Shown one piece after another: positions 24,589-34,625 of a DNA stretch of 64,000 bases. The position numbers were made by a program, and so were the translations under genes. This DNA is from Myxococcales bacterium. Lineage in GTDB: Bacteria > Myxococcota_A > Polyangia > Polyangiales > Polyangiaceae. Numbering within the stretch: position 1 is the first letter of the stretch; every line of letters begins with the position of its first letter. The stretch is taken from assembly GCA_016720545.1 (NCBI GenBank), contig JADKKK010000001.1, forward strand, positions 620,001 through 684,000, read 5' to 3'. The notes beneath the pieces were generated by a model that saw only the letters and a list, made by a program, of their open reading frames with translations, did no database searches and was not told the DNA's origin.

Positions 24589-25407
24589 ATGATCCGACCT
24601 CGTGCGGCCACCTCCCGCTCCCGCGCCGCGAGGGCGCTCCCGCTCCTCGGCGCGATCGCGCTCGCGGTGGCGACGACGGGATGCGCGCACGACTCCGCGG
24701 ACCGTCAGTTCGCGCGTCTGTCCGACGACGTGAACCGCCTCACCTCCGAGCGCGACGCGGTGACGAGCCTCGCGGCGCCCGTCCAGGCGCCCGCGCCCGC
24801 GCCCGTCACAGTCGACTCGACCCCCGCGCGCGCCCCCGCAGACGTGGACACGTCCCCCGAGTCCGACGACCCCGAGGACGTCGCACCGCGTCCATCGATC
24901 CGCGTGGCCGGCTCCGGCGGCGGCCAGCGCGTCCGCGCCCGCCGCGACGAGGGGGTCGAGGTCGTCGCGCCTGCCGCAGGCGACGGCCCCCGCCCCAGCG
25001 CCCTGGACCCCGAGGCAAAGAAGGCCTACGCCTCGGCGCTCGACAAGGCGCGCGCCGGCCACCACCGGGAGGGCCTCGCGCAGATGGGGGCGTTCCTTAC
25101 GCGTTGGCCCGACCACCCGTACGCCGACAACGCCATCTACTGGCGCGCAGAGTGTCTTGCGGGCCTCGGTGAGCCGCAGAAGGCCGTCGCGGAGCTGGAG
25201 GGCCTGCTTTCGCGCTTCCCGCTCGGGAACAAAGTCCCCGACTCCCTCCTGAAGCTGTCGATTTTGTACGAGCGGGCCGGTGACCCCGCGAAAGCGCGCG
25301 CGGCGCTCGATCGGCTCGAGCGCGAGTTCCCGAAGAGCGACGCAGCCCGCCGGCGCGCGCGAAACTCCTCAGACGGTCGGCCACGAAGGCCCAAGGACCC
25401 GCTATGA
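24589..25407 (+). CDS. CpoB/YbgF-like TPR lipoprotein
   Basis: This 272-residue protein has a lipoprotein signal ending ATTGC (Cys32), a short coiled-coil segment (residues 40-58) and an Ala/Pro/Asp linker. A C-terminal TPR domain (about residues 145-260) contains YASALDKARAGHHREGL and NAIYWRAECLAGLGEP. This is the layout of CpoB/YbgF, which links the Tol-Pal system to cell-wall synthesis during division. No tol or pal genes are adjacent, so the assignment is at domain level. GTG 24541 is an upstream alternative, but ATG 24589 gives the correct signal peptide. It overlaps the next gene by ATGA. Confidence 0.75.
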   Translation: MIRPRAATSRSRAARALPLLGAIALAVATTGCAHDSADRQFARLSDDVNRLTSERDAVTSLAAPVQAPAPAPVTVDSTPARAPADVDTSPESDDPEDVAPRPSIRVAGSGGGQRVRARRDEGVEVVAPAAGDGPRPSALDPEAKKAYASALDKARAGHHREGLAQMGAFLTRWPDHPYADNAIYWRAECLAGLGEPQKAVAELEGLLSRFPLGNKVPDSLLKLSILYERAGDPAKARAALDRLEREFPKSDAARRRARNSSDGRPRRPKDPL

Positions 25408-26822
25408 TCGGCACGATGAACCGTTCCACCTCACGCGCGCTCGCGGCGCTCCTCGGGTTTGGTCTGATCGCCATGTCGGCGACCGCGGCGGCGCAAGGAG
25501 CGGCAGGCAGCGGCGCAGCACCGGCGGCAGGTGGCGGCGGCGGTGCGGCCCCCGCGGCAGGTGGCGGCGGCAGCGCGGCCCCGGCGACAGGCGGCGGCGG
25601 CGGCGCGGCCCCGGCGACAGGCGGCGGATCGACGGTCGTCTTCCCGACCTACCCGAACGCGGTCGTGGCGCCCGTCCCCGAGGGCGGGGTCCTCGGCGGC
25701 GGCAACGTGACGGGGTCTTCGTCGAAGCCGATCACGGGCCCCGGCGATCGCGACGGGTTCGACCTCCGCGCATCGGGCGCCGGCGGTGGGACCGTCCGGG
25801 GTCGCGAGAACGGCTCTTTCATCTTCGGGGGCATGAACGCCCGCCGGAACCCGAGCGCCCAGGTGCACGCGGTGCGCAAGGGCGACACCCTCTGGCGCAT
25901 CTGCGACCAGTACTTCTCGAACCCGTACCAGTGGCCTCGCATCTGGTCTTACAACCCCGAAATCCAGAACCCCCACTGGATCTACCCCGGCGAGCAAGTA
26001 CGCCTGCGGCCCGGCGCCGACACCGACGCGCCCGCCGCCGCGCCCACCGCCGCGAACGCGATCCGCGGGCCCGCGCAGGTGCCGCCCGGCACGGTGTTCC
26101 TGAGGAACGGCGGGTACATCGAAGACCAGTCGAACAACTGGGGTGAGATCAATGGCTCGCCCGAGGACAAGATGCTCCTCACGGAGGGCGACGAGGTCTA
26201 CATCCGCTTCGCCGACAACCGCGAGGCGAAGGAGGGCCAGCTCCTCACCATCTACCGTCCCCAGGGCGCAGTGCGCGGGAACGGCCAGATGATCGCCATT
26301 CAGGGCACGGTCCGGGTCGACAACTGGCGCGCGAAGGACCACACGGCCCGGGCGCGAATCGTGGAAGCGCTCGACGTCATCGAGCGCGGCGCCCGCATCG
26401 GCGCCATCCAGCGTCGCTTCGAGGTCGTCCCGCCACAGCGCAACGACGCCGAGACCGCCGCGCAGGTGATCGCGAGCGTCCGCAACCACAACTTCTACGG
26501 GCAAGACCAGGTCATCTTCATCGACAAGGGCGAGGACGCCAAGGTGAAGCCTGGCAACCGCCTGCTCGTGCTCCGCAAGGGCGACGCCTGGCACGAGAGC
26601 TTCATCGAGCGACGCGCCGTCGACCGCATCGCGCTCGAGAGCAACTCCCCCGCCGCGACCGAGGCGGTGCCACGCCCGAAGGACACCACGAAGCTCCCCG
26701 AGGAGATCGTGGGCGAGCTGCGGGTCATCACGGTGGGCAAGCACAGCAGCATGTGCATTCTGCTGGGCACCCGGCGGGAGATCGAGCTCGGCGACAAGGT
26801 CTTCCTGCGCAAGGGCTACTGA
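25404..26822 (+). CDS. Secreted LysM-domain protein
   Basis: The 472-residue product has a signal peptide and then four 10-residue Ala/Pro/Gly repeats (residues 38-75). One LysM domain follows at about 153-200 (HAVRKGDTLWRIC ... NPHWIYPGEQVRL), which binds peptidoglycan or chitin-like glycans. The 270 residues after it form a beta-rich region with VKPGNRLLVLRKG and a conserved end (GDKVFLRKGY) that I cannot assign; its SAF-like look suggests an assembly domain. ATG 25404 overlaps the CpoB-like gene by 4 bases; ATG 25416 is possible. Coupling with the CpoB-like lipoprotein points to a shared envelope role. Confidence 0.8.
   Translation: MIGTMNRSTSRALAALLGFGLIAMSATAAAQGAAGSGAAPAAGGGGGAAPAAGGGGSAAPATGGGGGAAPATGGGSTVVFPTYPNAVVAPVPEGGVLGGGNVTGSSSKPITGPGDRDGFDLRASGAGGGTVRGRENGSFIFGGMNARRNPSAQVHAVRKGDTLWRICDQYFSNPYQWPRIWSYNPEIQNPHWIYPGEQVRLRPGADTDAPAAAPTAANAIRGPAQVPPGTVFLRNGGYIEDQSNNWGEINGSPEDKMLLTEGDEVYIRFADNREAKEGQLLTIYRPQGAVRGNGQMIAIQGTVRVDNWRAKDHTARARIVEALDVIERGARIGAIQRRFEVVPPQRNDAETAAQVIASVRNHNFYGQDQVIFIDKGEDAKVKPGNRLLVLRKGDAWHESFIERRAVDRIALESNSPAATEAVPRPKDTTKLPEEIVGELRVITVGKHSSMCILLGTRREIELGDKVFLRKGY
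25515..25628 (+). repeat. Four tandem 30-bp repeats coding Ala-Ala-Pro-Gly units
   Basis: Four near-identical units encode Ala-Ala-Pro-Ala/Thr followed by a run of Gly; the last unit is shortened. They lie directly after the signal peptide of the LysM protein and probably form a flexible linker. Confidence 0.85.
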
Positions 26823-26864
26823 GCGTCGCCGGCGCGCGCGGCGCGCTTGCGAGGCGCGGTCGGC

Positions 26865-29243
26865 TCACCCGCAGACGTTGCCCGTGCACACTCCGCTCGC
26901 GCAGTCGCAGCGGTGCGCGCATGAAGCGCCGGCCCCCTTCACCTTCGGGCACACAGTGCCCACCCCGGGCTTGCAGCACTGGTCGCCGACGGGCACGTCC
27001 CAGCTCCCGCACGGGCCCTTCGTGCCGTCGGGGCAGGTGACGGTGCCGTCCGAGGCGAGCCCCGCGAGCCCGCGGGCGTCGACCGTGCAGGCCTGCGAGG
27101 TCGTGCGCATGCGCGCGAGGTAGAGGTTCGCGCCGCTCATGGTGACGCCCGTGAGGTTCGCGTTGCACAGCAGGGCGTCGCTGGCAGACGCGCGGGTCAG
27201 GTCGAGGCTCGTGAGGTCGGCGGACGTGAGGTCGGCGTCGTCGAACTGGGCGCCTACGGCCGACTTCCCGAGGGTCGCGCCGGTGAGGTTCGCGCGGTTG
27301 AACTGCGCGCGATCCAGCACGGAGTCGGTGAGCCGCGCGCCCGACAGGTTCGCGCGGGAGAAGACGGTCTCGAGGAGCTGGCAGTTCGCGCACGAAAAGC
27401 GCGAGAGATCGGCGTCGGAGAACGAGGCGCCGTCGAACACGACGCCGGTGAGCTTCGCGTCCATCCACCGTGACTGCGGCGCGGAGAGCCGCGTCTGCCC
27501 GCCGTAGCCGGGGGCGAACGTGAGCGTCACGCGCTCGAGGCCCGCTCCCGTGAGCAGAAAGTCGAAGTTCTTCATGTCCGCGAAGGCGGCCCCGGTGAAC
27601 AGCGTGCCCTTCGCGCTCGCCGCCGTGTCCACGCCGCGCCAGGTCGACCCCACGAGCTGCGCGCCGTCCACCACCGCGCTCCGCGCGAACGTGCCGCCCA
27701 AGACCTGAGCCTTCGTGAAGACCGAGCCCGCGAAGCTCGCGTTGCGGACGACGTCGTCCTCGAGCGTGAGGTCGTTCACCTTCGCGTGGTGAAACGAGAG
27801 GCCGTCAATGGTGGAGCGGCGAATGGCCACGATGTCGGCGCTGGGCGCGACGCTCGCGACCCAGCTGCCCCCGGGCCCGGTGCCCGCGCCCTCGGAGACG
27901 ATCGTCACGCCTCGGAGGGTCGAGCTCGAGACGAAGAGGTTCGGCAAGACCCAGCTCTTCGGGAGAGCCCCGCCGACCGTGGGCGGGGTGATCGTGACGT
28001 TCTCGAGGGTGCAGTTGTCGAAGCTCAGCGAGCCCCCGAACCGCGGGTCTTTCGTGGTGAGCGGGCCGTCGCGGAGCGTCGCGCCTTGGAACTGCACCAA
28101 CGCGACGCGGCTGAAGTCGACCGGCGCCCCAGACGCAAGCGGAGGCAGCTTCGGGAACTTCGTGCCGACGAAGGAGATGATGTCGGCCGGTTGGTCGCGA
28201 AACACGAGCACGTCGTCGAGGTCGATGAACGTGTCGACCGTGCCCCCGTAGACGGCGGTGCGCGACCCGTCCCGAAGATAGGGGATGAGGCGCGCGCGGC
28301 CCGTCACGGGCTCTGCGCCGCCCGCGGACGGCGGCAGATCGACGATGGCGTTGGAGAGCATCGTGGAGAACGACTCCGACACCTGCGGGCGCTCGAGGAG
28401 CACCAATCGCTGCTGAGACAAGGTGAACGGCTGACCCGAGAACGACCCTCGAAACGTAATCGGGTGGACCTGGTAGCTGCTCACCGTGAGGGCGCGCATG
28501 TCCACGTTCTGGAAGGCCCCGTCGAGGGTGAGGTTGTAGACGAGCCCGGACATCTTCGTGTTCACGAAGGCGCCGACGAGCTCGCACTCGCAGGGAGACC
28601 CGCCCGCGCAGCAGCGCGCGTTCGTGATCTCGCCGCCGTAATATTCGCCCACGAGGCCGTATTTGCCATTCTCGTCGATAGGCCACGCGCCGGTGATGGT
28701 GCACCCGCGGCACTCGTTCGTCGCGAAGACGAGGCGAGGCACGCCGCTGGGCGAGCGCTCCGGGAAGGTGTGCAGCGTGTTGCGCGGCAGGTCGGCCACG
28801 CCGGGCCGGTGGTGCGTCGCCTGGACGGTGTAGCGCCCCGGGGCGAGGCTCGCCGTGACGCACGCCTCTCCTGCCACGAGCGAGGCGACCGCGGCGCCGC
28901 TCGTGTCCACGATCGTGAGCCGGTGCTTCTCTTCGTTGTCGTCGCGGAAGCAATATTCGCGCGGCCCCTCGCGCAGCACGTTGAAGGGGATGGCGAGCCT
29001 CCCTGGGGCGCCCGCGCGCGCTTTCGGATCGTTCGCGAGGAACGAGGCTGTCAGGTTCTGGTGATCGCACAGCGCGTGCAGCCGGCCGCTCGCGATGTCG
29101 TCGAGGTTGACGCCGTCGTCGTCGCCGCACTCCCGCGCGAGACTCTCGAGTGACGGGCCCGCCGTCGGGGTCGAGTCGTTGGCGCAGGCCGTGGCGCCGA
29201 GCGACGCGAGGACGAAGAGGCCGAGTCGATACGAGCGCTTCAT
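26865..29243 (-). CDS. Large lipoprotein with pentapeptide-repeat-like region and Cys-rich tail
   Basis: The 792-residue protein starts with a lipoprotein signal ending ATAC (Cys20). The N-terminal half contains beta-rich sequence with a Cys cluster (CCAGGSPCECE). From about residue 420 onward, phrases such as LSGARLTDSVLDRAQFNRAN and LTSADLTSLDLTRAS repeat every five residues, the pattern of a pentapeptide-repeat beta-helix. The last 60 residues are a Cys-rich cap (CDCASGVCTGNVCG). I cannot assign a biochemical role. It is downstream of the giant Tat-exported protein gene, same strand, with a 51-base gap, so the two are likely co-transcribed. Confidence 0.78.
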   Translation of the reverse strand: MKRSYRLGLFVLASLGATACANDSTPTAGPSLESLARECGDDDGVNLDDIASGRLHALCDHQNLTASFLANDPKARAGAPGRLAIPFNVLREGPREYCFRDDNEEKHRLTIVDTSGAAVASLVAGEACVTASLAPGRYTVQATHHRPGVADLPRNTLHTFPERSPSGVPRLVFATNECRGCTITGAWPIDENGKYGLVGEYYGGEITNARCCAGGSPCECELVGAFVNTKMSGLVYNLTLDGAFQNVDMRALTVSSYQVHPITFRGSFSGQPFTLSQQRLVLLERPQVSESFSTMLSNAIVDLPPSAGGAEPVTGRARLIPYLRDGSRTAVYGGTVDTFIDLDDVLVFRDQPADIISFVGTKFPKLPPLASGAPVDFSRVALVQFQGATLRDGPLTTKDPRFGGSLSFDNCTLENVTITPPTVGGALPKSWVLPNLFVSSSTLRGVTIVSEGAGTGPGGSWVASVAPSADIVAIRRSTIDGLSFHHAKVNDLTLEDDVVRNASFAGSVFTKAQVLGGTFARSAVVDGAQLVGSTWRGVDTAASAKGTLFTGAAFADMKNFDFLLTGAGLERVTLTFAPGYGGQTRLSAPQSRWMDAKLTGVVFDGASFSDADLSRFSCANCQLLETVFSRANLSGARLTDSVLDRAQFNRANLTGATLGKSAVGAQFDDADLTSADLTSLDLTRASASDALLCNANLTGVTMSGANLYLARMRTTSQACTVDARGLAGLASDGTVTCPDGTKGPCGSWDVPVGDQCCKPGVGTVCPKVKGAGASCAHRCDCASGVCTGNVCG

Positions 29244-29294
29244 AGGTGTTTGGTCTGGGTCTGGGCGGGGTCTAGGCGGGGCGAGGAGCGCGTG

Positions 29295-32200
29295 TCACGC
29301 GGGGAACCACTCGCTCAGCGTGGGGATGGGATATCCCCCTTGGCCGATGCGGTTCTCCGCGTTCAGGGCGAACAGCGTGTTGTAGCGATCGAGCGCGAAG
29401 CGACCGGCGTTCACGCCGCCGAGGGCCTTCACGAGGACGCCGCTCGGGCTGTAGATGTCGAGGCCGTAGGTCGTGCGGCCGCCGCTCGTGGTCATGGAGA
29501 GGAGCCACGCGTACCCCTTGTCGGAGACGTCGAGGTCGAGGTAGCGCACCGCGGGATCGCGAGAGAGCGGGAGCCACGCCCCGCCATAGGCCGCGATGGG
29601 GTTGCCGTAGAAGTCGAACACCTGCACGCGCCGCGCGGCCTGCTCGAGCACGGCGACCTGCGCGAGGTCGCGGAACGGCGCCACGGCGATAGGCCCCGAG
29701 AGCTGCCCAGCGCGCGGGCCCCTGCGCGCGTGCAGGCGGGCCACGCAGCCCTCCGCCCGATCCAGCGACACGGTCTCGAGGCCATATTCCGTCAGCGCGA
29801 CGAGGGTGTGTGCCGTCGGGTGAACGCGGCAGTGCGAGAGCGTGCTCCCGCGAAGCTCGCCGCGTGGCTTGGGGAGGGTCGCGCCGCGCGCGAAGGTGGC
29901 CAGGCTGTCCTTGCGAGGATCGAACGGGTAGGCCCGCAGCGGCGCGCCGTCCACGCTCATCAGGACGCAGTCGAGCTCGCCTAGCCCGTGGACGACCCAG
30001 GTCACGGTGCGGCGGTCGGCGCCGGGGGTGGCGTTGTAGGTCGGGGCCGACTGAAGGAGCGACGCGTCGGCGCCTATTTGCGAGATGATGCGGGCGCTCC
30101 CGATAGGCGACGAGAAGTTCCACGCGAGGAACCCCTTCTGCTGGGACACCGAGATCCCCCCGAGATCGCACACGCCGAGCACACCCGAGGCGGGCACACA
30201 CCGGAGCGCCGTGTGGTCGTCCACGGGGGCGTTCGGCGTGACGCGCCACTCGAACGCGCCGACCGAGGGCTCGAGCCGGCGCTTGTGCACGAGCGCCTTG
30301 ATGTCTTCGATGGGGAGCGCCTTGCCCTCCACCTCGAGCTCGACCTCTTGTTCGTCGCCGGCGCGCTCCGAGTTGGCGACGGTCGCGAGGGCGGTCCCTA
30401 CGACGCGGCCCGTCCTGTCGAAGAGCTGCACGGTGACCGAGAGGCGCCCGGCGACGGGGACGTCTTCGAAGACGTCGAGCGAAGCGCGCTGCCTGTTGTC
30501 GGGCGAGGCGACGGGGCGAAGGTCGCCCGACTTCGAGAACGTGGCCGTCGAGCCCACCGAAAGGGTGACGGTGTAGGTCGCGGCCGCGGGCGGGAAATAC
30601 GCGCTCTCGAACGGCGTGGCCTGCACCTTCACGGCGTGGAGTCGCACGAGCTCGGACTTCGTGACCCACCCCTCGACGAGCGCGGCGCCCGCGGCCAGGG
30701 CGAGCTGCGCGCCGGTCTCGGCGACGTTCAGCGCCTTGAGCGCCCAGCCGATGACGGGGATCGCCGCCTCCAGCGCCGACTCGCCCGCCATCAGGACCAA
30801 GCCGAGGGCGATGACGCGGACCAGCACCTTCGCGGCCACGAGCGCGGTGCTGGTCGCGAGGTTGATGAGGCCGCTGTAGAAGATCGACACCCCCTCGGTC
30901 TTCAGGTAGTCCCAGACCTCAGCGCCCGTGACAAAAGCGCCCGTGATCTTGCGGGCGCCCAGGTTGAGGAGCGCGATCAAGGCCTCTTTGAGGGCGTCGA
31001 GCCCCACCTCTTTGAGGGCGTCGGCGAAGAGCTTCTTCAGCCCCTCTTCGACCTCTTCCCCCCCGGTGCCCGCGGAGAGCATGAGCCCCGGGAAGAGGAA
31101 GTCGAGGAGGAACGAGCCTATGGCGGCGCCCGCCACGCCGAGGTCGAAGGCGACGCCCAAGGTCTCGGGCACACCGGGCACCGCGTCGCCGCTGGCGGAC
31201 GCGGGCGTGGTCGTCCAGAGCACGCTCTTCGTGGCGTTCTGGGGGACCGTGACCGTGACCTCGCCCTTCGACCGGCCTGTCCACGCATAGGAGATGCCGG
31301 GGTAGAACGTCGCGGGGACATAGCCGAAGCACTGCGCGCCGAGGAGGTCGCCTTTGTCGCTGAAGTGCGAGACGCCGTAGCAGACGCCCAGCGGGAGGTA
31401 GTTCGTGAGCGTGAGCTCGAACTCGTGGGTCGAGCCGACCTTGCTCTCGAGCGCGAGGCCTCGCCCCTCGCGCTTCTTCTTGTTGTGCGGGAACGTGTAG
31501 GTCGCCTTCGCCTCCTCCCCGAGGCCGCCGCCTGCGTCCGCGCCGGCTGCGCCCGCCGAGGGGGCGGGCCGCGCGATGGGCTGGTAGACCGCGAGCCCCG
31601 GCTGCGTGTCGAACTTGCCCGCGTCCTCCAGCGACTCGTCGCCGTGGATCCGCTCGAGGACCTCGCCGACGACGAGCAGCGTGAGGCGCGCGACGTCCGC
31701 GTGAGGCACCCACGAATATTCGAATACGGGAGCCCCGGAGGGGTCGAGGATGGGCGAGCCGTCGGGGTTCCTGAGCGGCACTCGCTGGCCTCCCGGGTCC
31801 TTGCGGTACTCCCCACGAACCCAGCCGACATACCCCTCTTCGGCCTCCTCGGGCGAGATGGCCCACTGGAGCTCGGTGATACGATTCGTGAGCAGCGCGA
31901 ACGAGCCACACGCGGCGATGTGGGCGAGCACCTTCTGGGCAATGTCGGGGTCGAGGGCCATCACGCCGGGGTCTTGAAAGACCGACCACACCGCGGCGTC
32001 CTCGGCCTCGACGACGTGCTCGGGATCGGGGGCATACGAGTCGCCGCGGAGCCGGTCGTCCTTCGTGGGGACATGAACGCCCATGTGGAGTGGCACGGGC
32101 GCGCCACGCTTGCCGCGAAAGACGACCGAGAGGCTCTGCGCGCCGCGGACCGAGAACCCCACGTCGGTCGCGTAGTGCGTCGGCGTGCGCCGCCCGGCCC

Positions 32201-32492
32201 GCAGCCCCCCCGCGGCCCGAAGCGCGCCGAGGCTCGTCGCGTCGTGAGAGGTCAATCGCCGTCGCGCGCCGCCGACCCACAGCTCGACGCGGTCGTGCGC
32301 CTCGGGCGGGAGGAGCCAGGTCCCGTCGCCCCGCTGCAGGTGCACGTGGACGGTCTTCTCGACGCGGCGCGCCGTCCGCGCCGGCGCAGCGGGAGCGTCG
32401 GTACCGCACGCGAGGGAGCCGGGGAGCGCGGCGGCGAGGCCGGTGGCGGCGAGGAGCTGGAGGAGGGCGCGACGCGAGGGGCCGATGGGCAT
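29295..32492 (-). CDS. Giant Tat-exported protein with a hydrophobic core region and propeller-like C-terminus
   Basis: I do not recognise this 1065-residue protein. The N-terminus has a twin-arginine signal (SRRALLQLL) followed by a Leu-Ala-Cys lipobox-like site near residue 29. Residues 30-420 look beta-rich. A long hydrophobic helical stretch (about 445-625; VAKVLVRVIALGLVLMAGE) resembles membrane-inserting or pore-forming segments. The rest is beta-rich again, and the last 200 residues contain NHL-like propeller phrases (VQVFDFYGNPIAAYGG, LDIYSPSGVLVKAL). Export in a folded state by Tat suggests a cofactor or rapid folding. It is divergent from kup and upstream of the pentapeptide-repeat lipoprotein gene. 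Confidence 0.75.
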   Translation of the reverse strand: MPIGPSRRALLQLLAATGLAAALPGSLACGTDAPAAPARTARRVEKTVHVHLQRGDGTWLLPPEAHDRVELWVGGARRRLTSHDATSLGALRAAGGLRAGRRTPTHYATDVGFSVRGAQSLSVVFRGKRGAPVPLHMGVHVPTKDDRLRGDSYAPDPEHVVEAEDAAVWSVFQDPGVMALDPDIAQKVLAHIAACGSFALLTNRITELQWAISPEEAEEGYVGWVRGEYRKDPGGQRVPLRNPDGSPILDPSGAPVFEYSWVPHADVARLTLLVVGEVLERIHGDESLEDAGKFDTQPGLAVYQPIARPAPSAGAAGADAGGGLGEEAKATYTFPHNKKKREGRGLALESKVGSTHEFELTLTNYLPLGVCYGVSHFSDKGDLLGAQCFGYVPATFYPGISYAWTGRSKGEVTVTVPQNATKSVLWTTTPASASGDAVPGVPETLGVAFDLGVAGAAIGSFLLDFLFPGLMLSAGTGGEEVEEGLKKLFADALKEVGLDALKEALIALLNLGARKITGAFVTGAEVWDYLKTEGVSIFYSGLINLATSTALVAAKVLVRVIALGLVLMAGESALEAAIPVIGWALKALNVAETGAQLALAAGAALVEGWVTKSELVRLHAVKVQATPFESAYFPPAAATYTVTLSVGSTATFSKSGDLRPVASPDNRQRASLDVFEDVPVAGRLSVTVQLFDRTGRVVGTALATVANSERAGDEQEVELEVEGKALPIEDIKALVHKRRLEPSVGAFEWRVTPNAPVDDHTALRCVPASGVLGVCDLGGISVSQQKGFLAWNFSSPIGSARIISQIGADASLLQSAPTYNATPGADRRTVTWVVHGLGELDCVLMSVDGAPLRAYPFDPRKDSLATFARGATLPKPRGELRGSTLSHCRVHPTAHTLVALTEYGLETVSLDRAEGCVARLHARRGPRAGQLSGPIAVAPFRDLAQVAVLEQAARRVQVFDFYGNPIAAYGGAWLPLSRDPAVRYLDLDVSDKGYAWLLSMTTSGGRTTYGLDIYSPSGVLVKALGGVNAGRFALDRYNTLFALNAENRIGQGGYPIPTLSEWFPA

Positions 32493-32649
32493 ACGTGGGC
32501 AGGCGGAGGCGCGAGCTGCGACCCGGCGGCGAGGCGAGCTTACATGGTCTCGCCGAGCGGGGCCAACGGGTTGCCGAGCCGCACCGCACCGGATCGGTGG
32601 CGCCGCCTACAACGTTCGAGGGTCCGTAAGGGTGCTACGGTCGCCGGAC

Positions 32650-34581
32650 ATGGCCTCCCCCACAACGGATGAGCACGCGGACGGGAAGACCGAAGCCCAA
32701 GGGCATGGTCACGAGCCGAAGGGCTCGCTGGGCGCCCTCATGCTGGGCGCGCTCGGCATCGTCTTCGGCGACATTGGCACGAGCCCGCTCTATACGCTTG
32801 CAGAATGCACGCATGGCCCCCACGCCGTGCCACCGACGCACGACAACGTGCTCGGCGTGCTCTCGCTGGTGTTCTGGGCGCTCATGCTCGTCGTCACCGT
32901 GAAGTACCTCGTCTTCATCATGCGCGCCGACAACCGCGGCGAGGGCGGGATCCTGGCGCTCCTCGCGCTGCTGCCCGAGCGCTTCCGCGCGTCGAAGACG
33001 ACGCCTGTCGGCGTGCTCGCGGTCGTCGTCATCGCGGGCGCCGCCCTGCTCTACGGCGACGGGATGATCACCCCGGCCATCTCCGTGCTCGCGGCGGTCG
33101 AAGGGCTAAAGACGGTCTCGCCCGCCTTCACGCCCTACGTCATCCCCGCCACGGTCGCGATCCTGATCGCGCTCTTTCTCATTCAAAGTCGAGGGACGGC
33201 GGCGGTCGGCGTGCTCTTCGGGCCCGTGATGGTGACGTGGTTTCTCACGATCGGCGGGCTCGGCGCCTACCACGCGTCCAAGAACCCGGCCGTGTTTCAG
33301 GCGCTCTCCCCCACCCACGCGGTCGGCTTCTTCCTCCACCACGGCAAGCACGGCTTCATGGTGCTCGGCTCCGTCGTGCTCGCGGTCACCGGCGGCGAGG
33401 CGCTCTATGCGGACATGGGCCACTTCGGGAAGAAGCCGATTCGCCTCGCGTGGGTGGCGCTCGTGCTCCCCTGCTTGGTGCTCGCGTACTTCGGCCAGGG
33501 CGCGATCCTGCTCGTGCGCCCGGAGGCCGCCGAGAGCCCCTTCTTCGCGATGTCGCCCGGGCCCCGCTTCACCGTCGGCCTCGTCGTCCTCGCCACCATG
33601 GCGACCGTGATCGCCTCGCAGGCGCTCATCTCCGGCGCGTTCTCGCTCACCCAGCAGGCGATAAGCCTCGGGTATTTCCCCCGCGTGACCGTCCGACACA
33701 CCTCGAAGGACGCGGAGGGGCAGATCTACGTCCCCGAGATCAACTGGTTGCTGATGGTCGCGTGCATCGTGCTCGTCCTCACGTTTCGGGAGTCGAGCCG
33801 CCTCGCCGCGGCGTACGGCATCGCGGTGACCGGCACGATGGCGATCACGAGCATCGCGTTCTTCACGGTCATGCGCGAGAACTGGAGGTGGCCCCTCCCT
33901 GTCGCCGGCGGGATCCTGGCGTTCTTCCTGGCCTTCGACCTGCCCTTCTTCGCGGCCAACGCGATGAAGTTCATGGACGGCGGCTGGGTGCCGATCGCGA
34001 TCGCCGCTGTGTTCCTGTGGGTCATGGTGACGTGGCGTCGAGGCCGCTTCTATCTCTCCCGCATCGTGGCGAAGAAGGCGAAGTCGACCGACGAGTTTCT
34101 CGCGGGCCTCGCGTCCACGCCCCGCAAGAAGGGGTGTGGGGTGTTCATGGGCGCGAGCCCCTCCGGCGTCCCCACCGTGCTGGCGGTGCACGCCGAGCGG
34201 CTCGGGGTGCTCGAGGACGAGCTCGTCCTCGTCGCGGTGACGCAGCTGCGTGAGCCGTACGTCTCGGACGCCGAACGCGTCGAGGTGGAGAAGCTCGCCG
34301 ACAAGGTCTTCCGCGTCACGATCCGCTTCGGGTTCATGGACACGCCGCGCGTGCCGCCGGCGCTCGAGGTCGCGAAGGCGAAGCACGGGCTGGACGTGGA
34401 CCTCGGCGCCTCGAGCTACTACTTGGGGCGTGAGAGCTTCGTCGCGAGCTCCGCCGGCGACATGGGGCCGTTCGCCGAGTCGTTCTTCGCCTTGCTCACG
34501 CGGAACGCTCGCCCTGCGACGGCGTACTTCGAGCTGCCTCCTGAGCGCGTCGTCGAGCTCGGCACCATGGTGGACCTCTAG
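32650..34581 (+). CDS. kup: Kup-family potassium transporter
   Basis: This 643-residue membrane protein imports K+ (probably with H+) as in the Kup/HAK/KT family. The family signature GALGIVFGDIGTSPLYTL is at about residues 36-53, followed by about 12 membrane segments, including YGDGMITPAISVLAAVEGL and VTGGEALYADMGHFGKKPIR. The C-terminal domain of about 180 residues is cytoplasmic. Length and motifs fit full-length Kup (E. coli 622 residues). The start is ATG 32650, which precedes an extra His/Gly-rich N-terminal segment. It is divergent from the giant Tat protein gene and has no other K+ genes near it. Confidence 0.94.
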   Translation: MASPTTDEHADGKTEAQGHGHEPKGSLGALMLGALGIVFGDIGTSPLYTLAECTHGPHAVPPTHDNVLGVLSLVFWALMLVVTVKYLVFIMRADNRGEGGILALLALLPERFRASKTTPVGVLAVVVIAGAALLYGDGMITPAISVLAAVEGLKTVSPAFTPYVIPATVAILIALFLIQSRGTAAVGVLFGPVMVTWFLTIGGLGAYHASKNPAVFQALSPTHAVGFFLHHGKHGFMVLGSVVLAVTGGEALYADMGHFGKKPIRLAWVALVLPCLVLAYFGQGAILLVRPEAAESPFFAMSPGPRFTVGLVVLATMATVIASQALISGAFSLTQQAISLGYFPRVTVRHTSKDAEGQIYVPEINWLLMVACIVLVLTFRESSRLAAAYGIAVTGTMAITSIAFFTVMRENWRWPLPVAGGILAFFLAFDLPFFAANAMKFMDGGWVPIAIAAVFLWVMVTWRRGRFYLSRIVAKKAKSTDEFLAGLASTPRKKGCGVFMGASPSGVPTVLAVHAERLGVLEDELVLVAVTQLREPYVSDAERVEVEKLADKVFRVTIRFGFMDTPRVPPALEVAKAKHGLDVDLGASSYYLGRESFVASSAGDMGPFAESFFALLTRNARPATAYFELPPERVVELGTMVDL

Positions 34582-34625
34582 AGCGTGGCTGCGCTGCCTC
34601 GCGGGTCGACGGCTCGGGCCGCCCC

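Noticed and set aside
29988..32672. 894-codon plus-strand open frame opposite the giant Tat protein
   Set aside because: Same low-complexity pattern; the minus-strand protein has a Tat signal and ordered domains.
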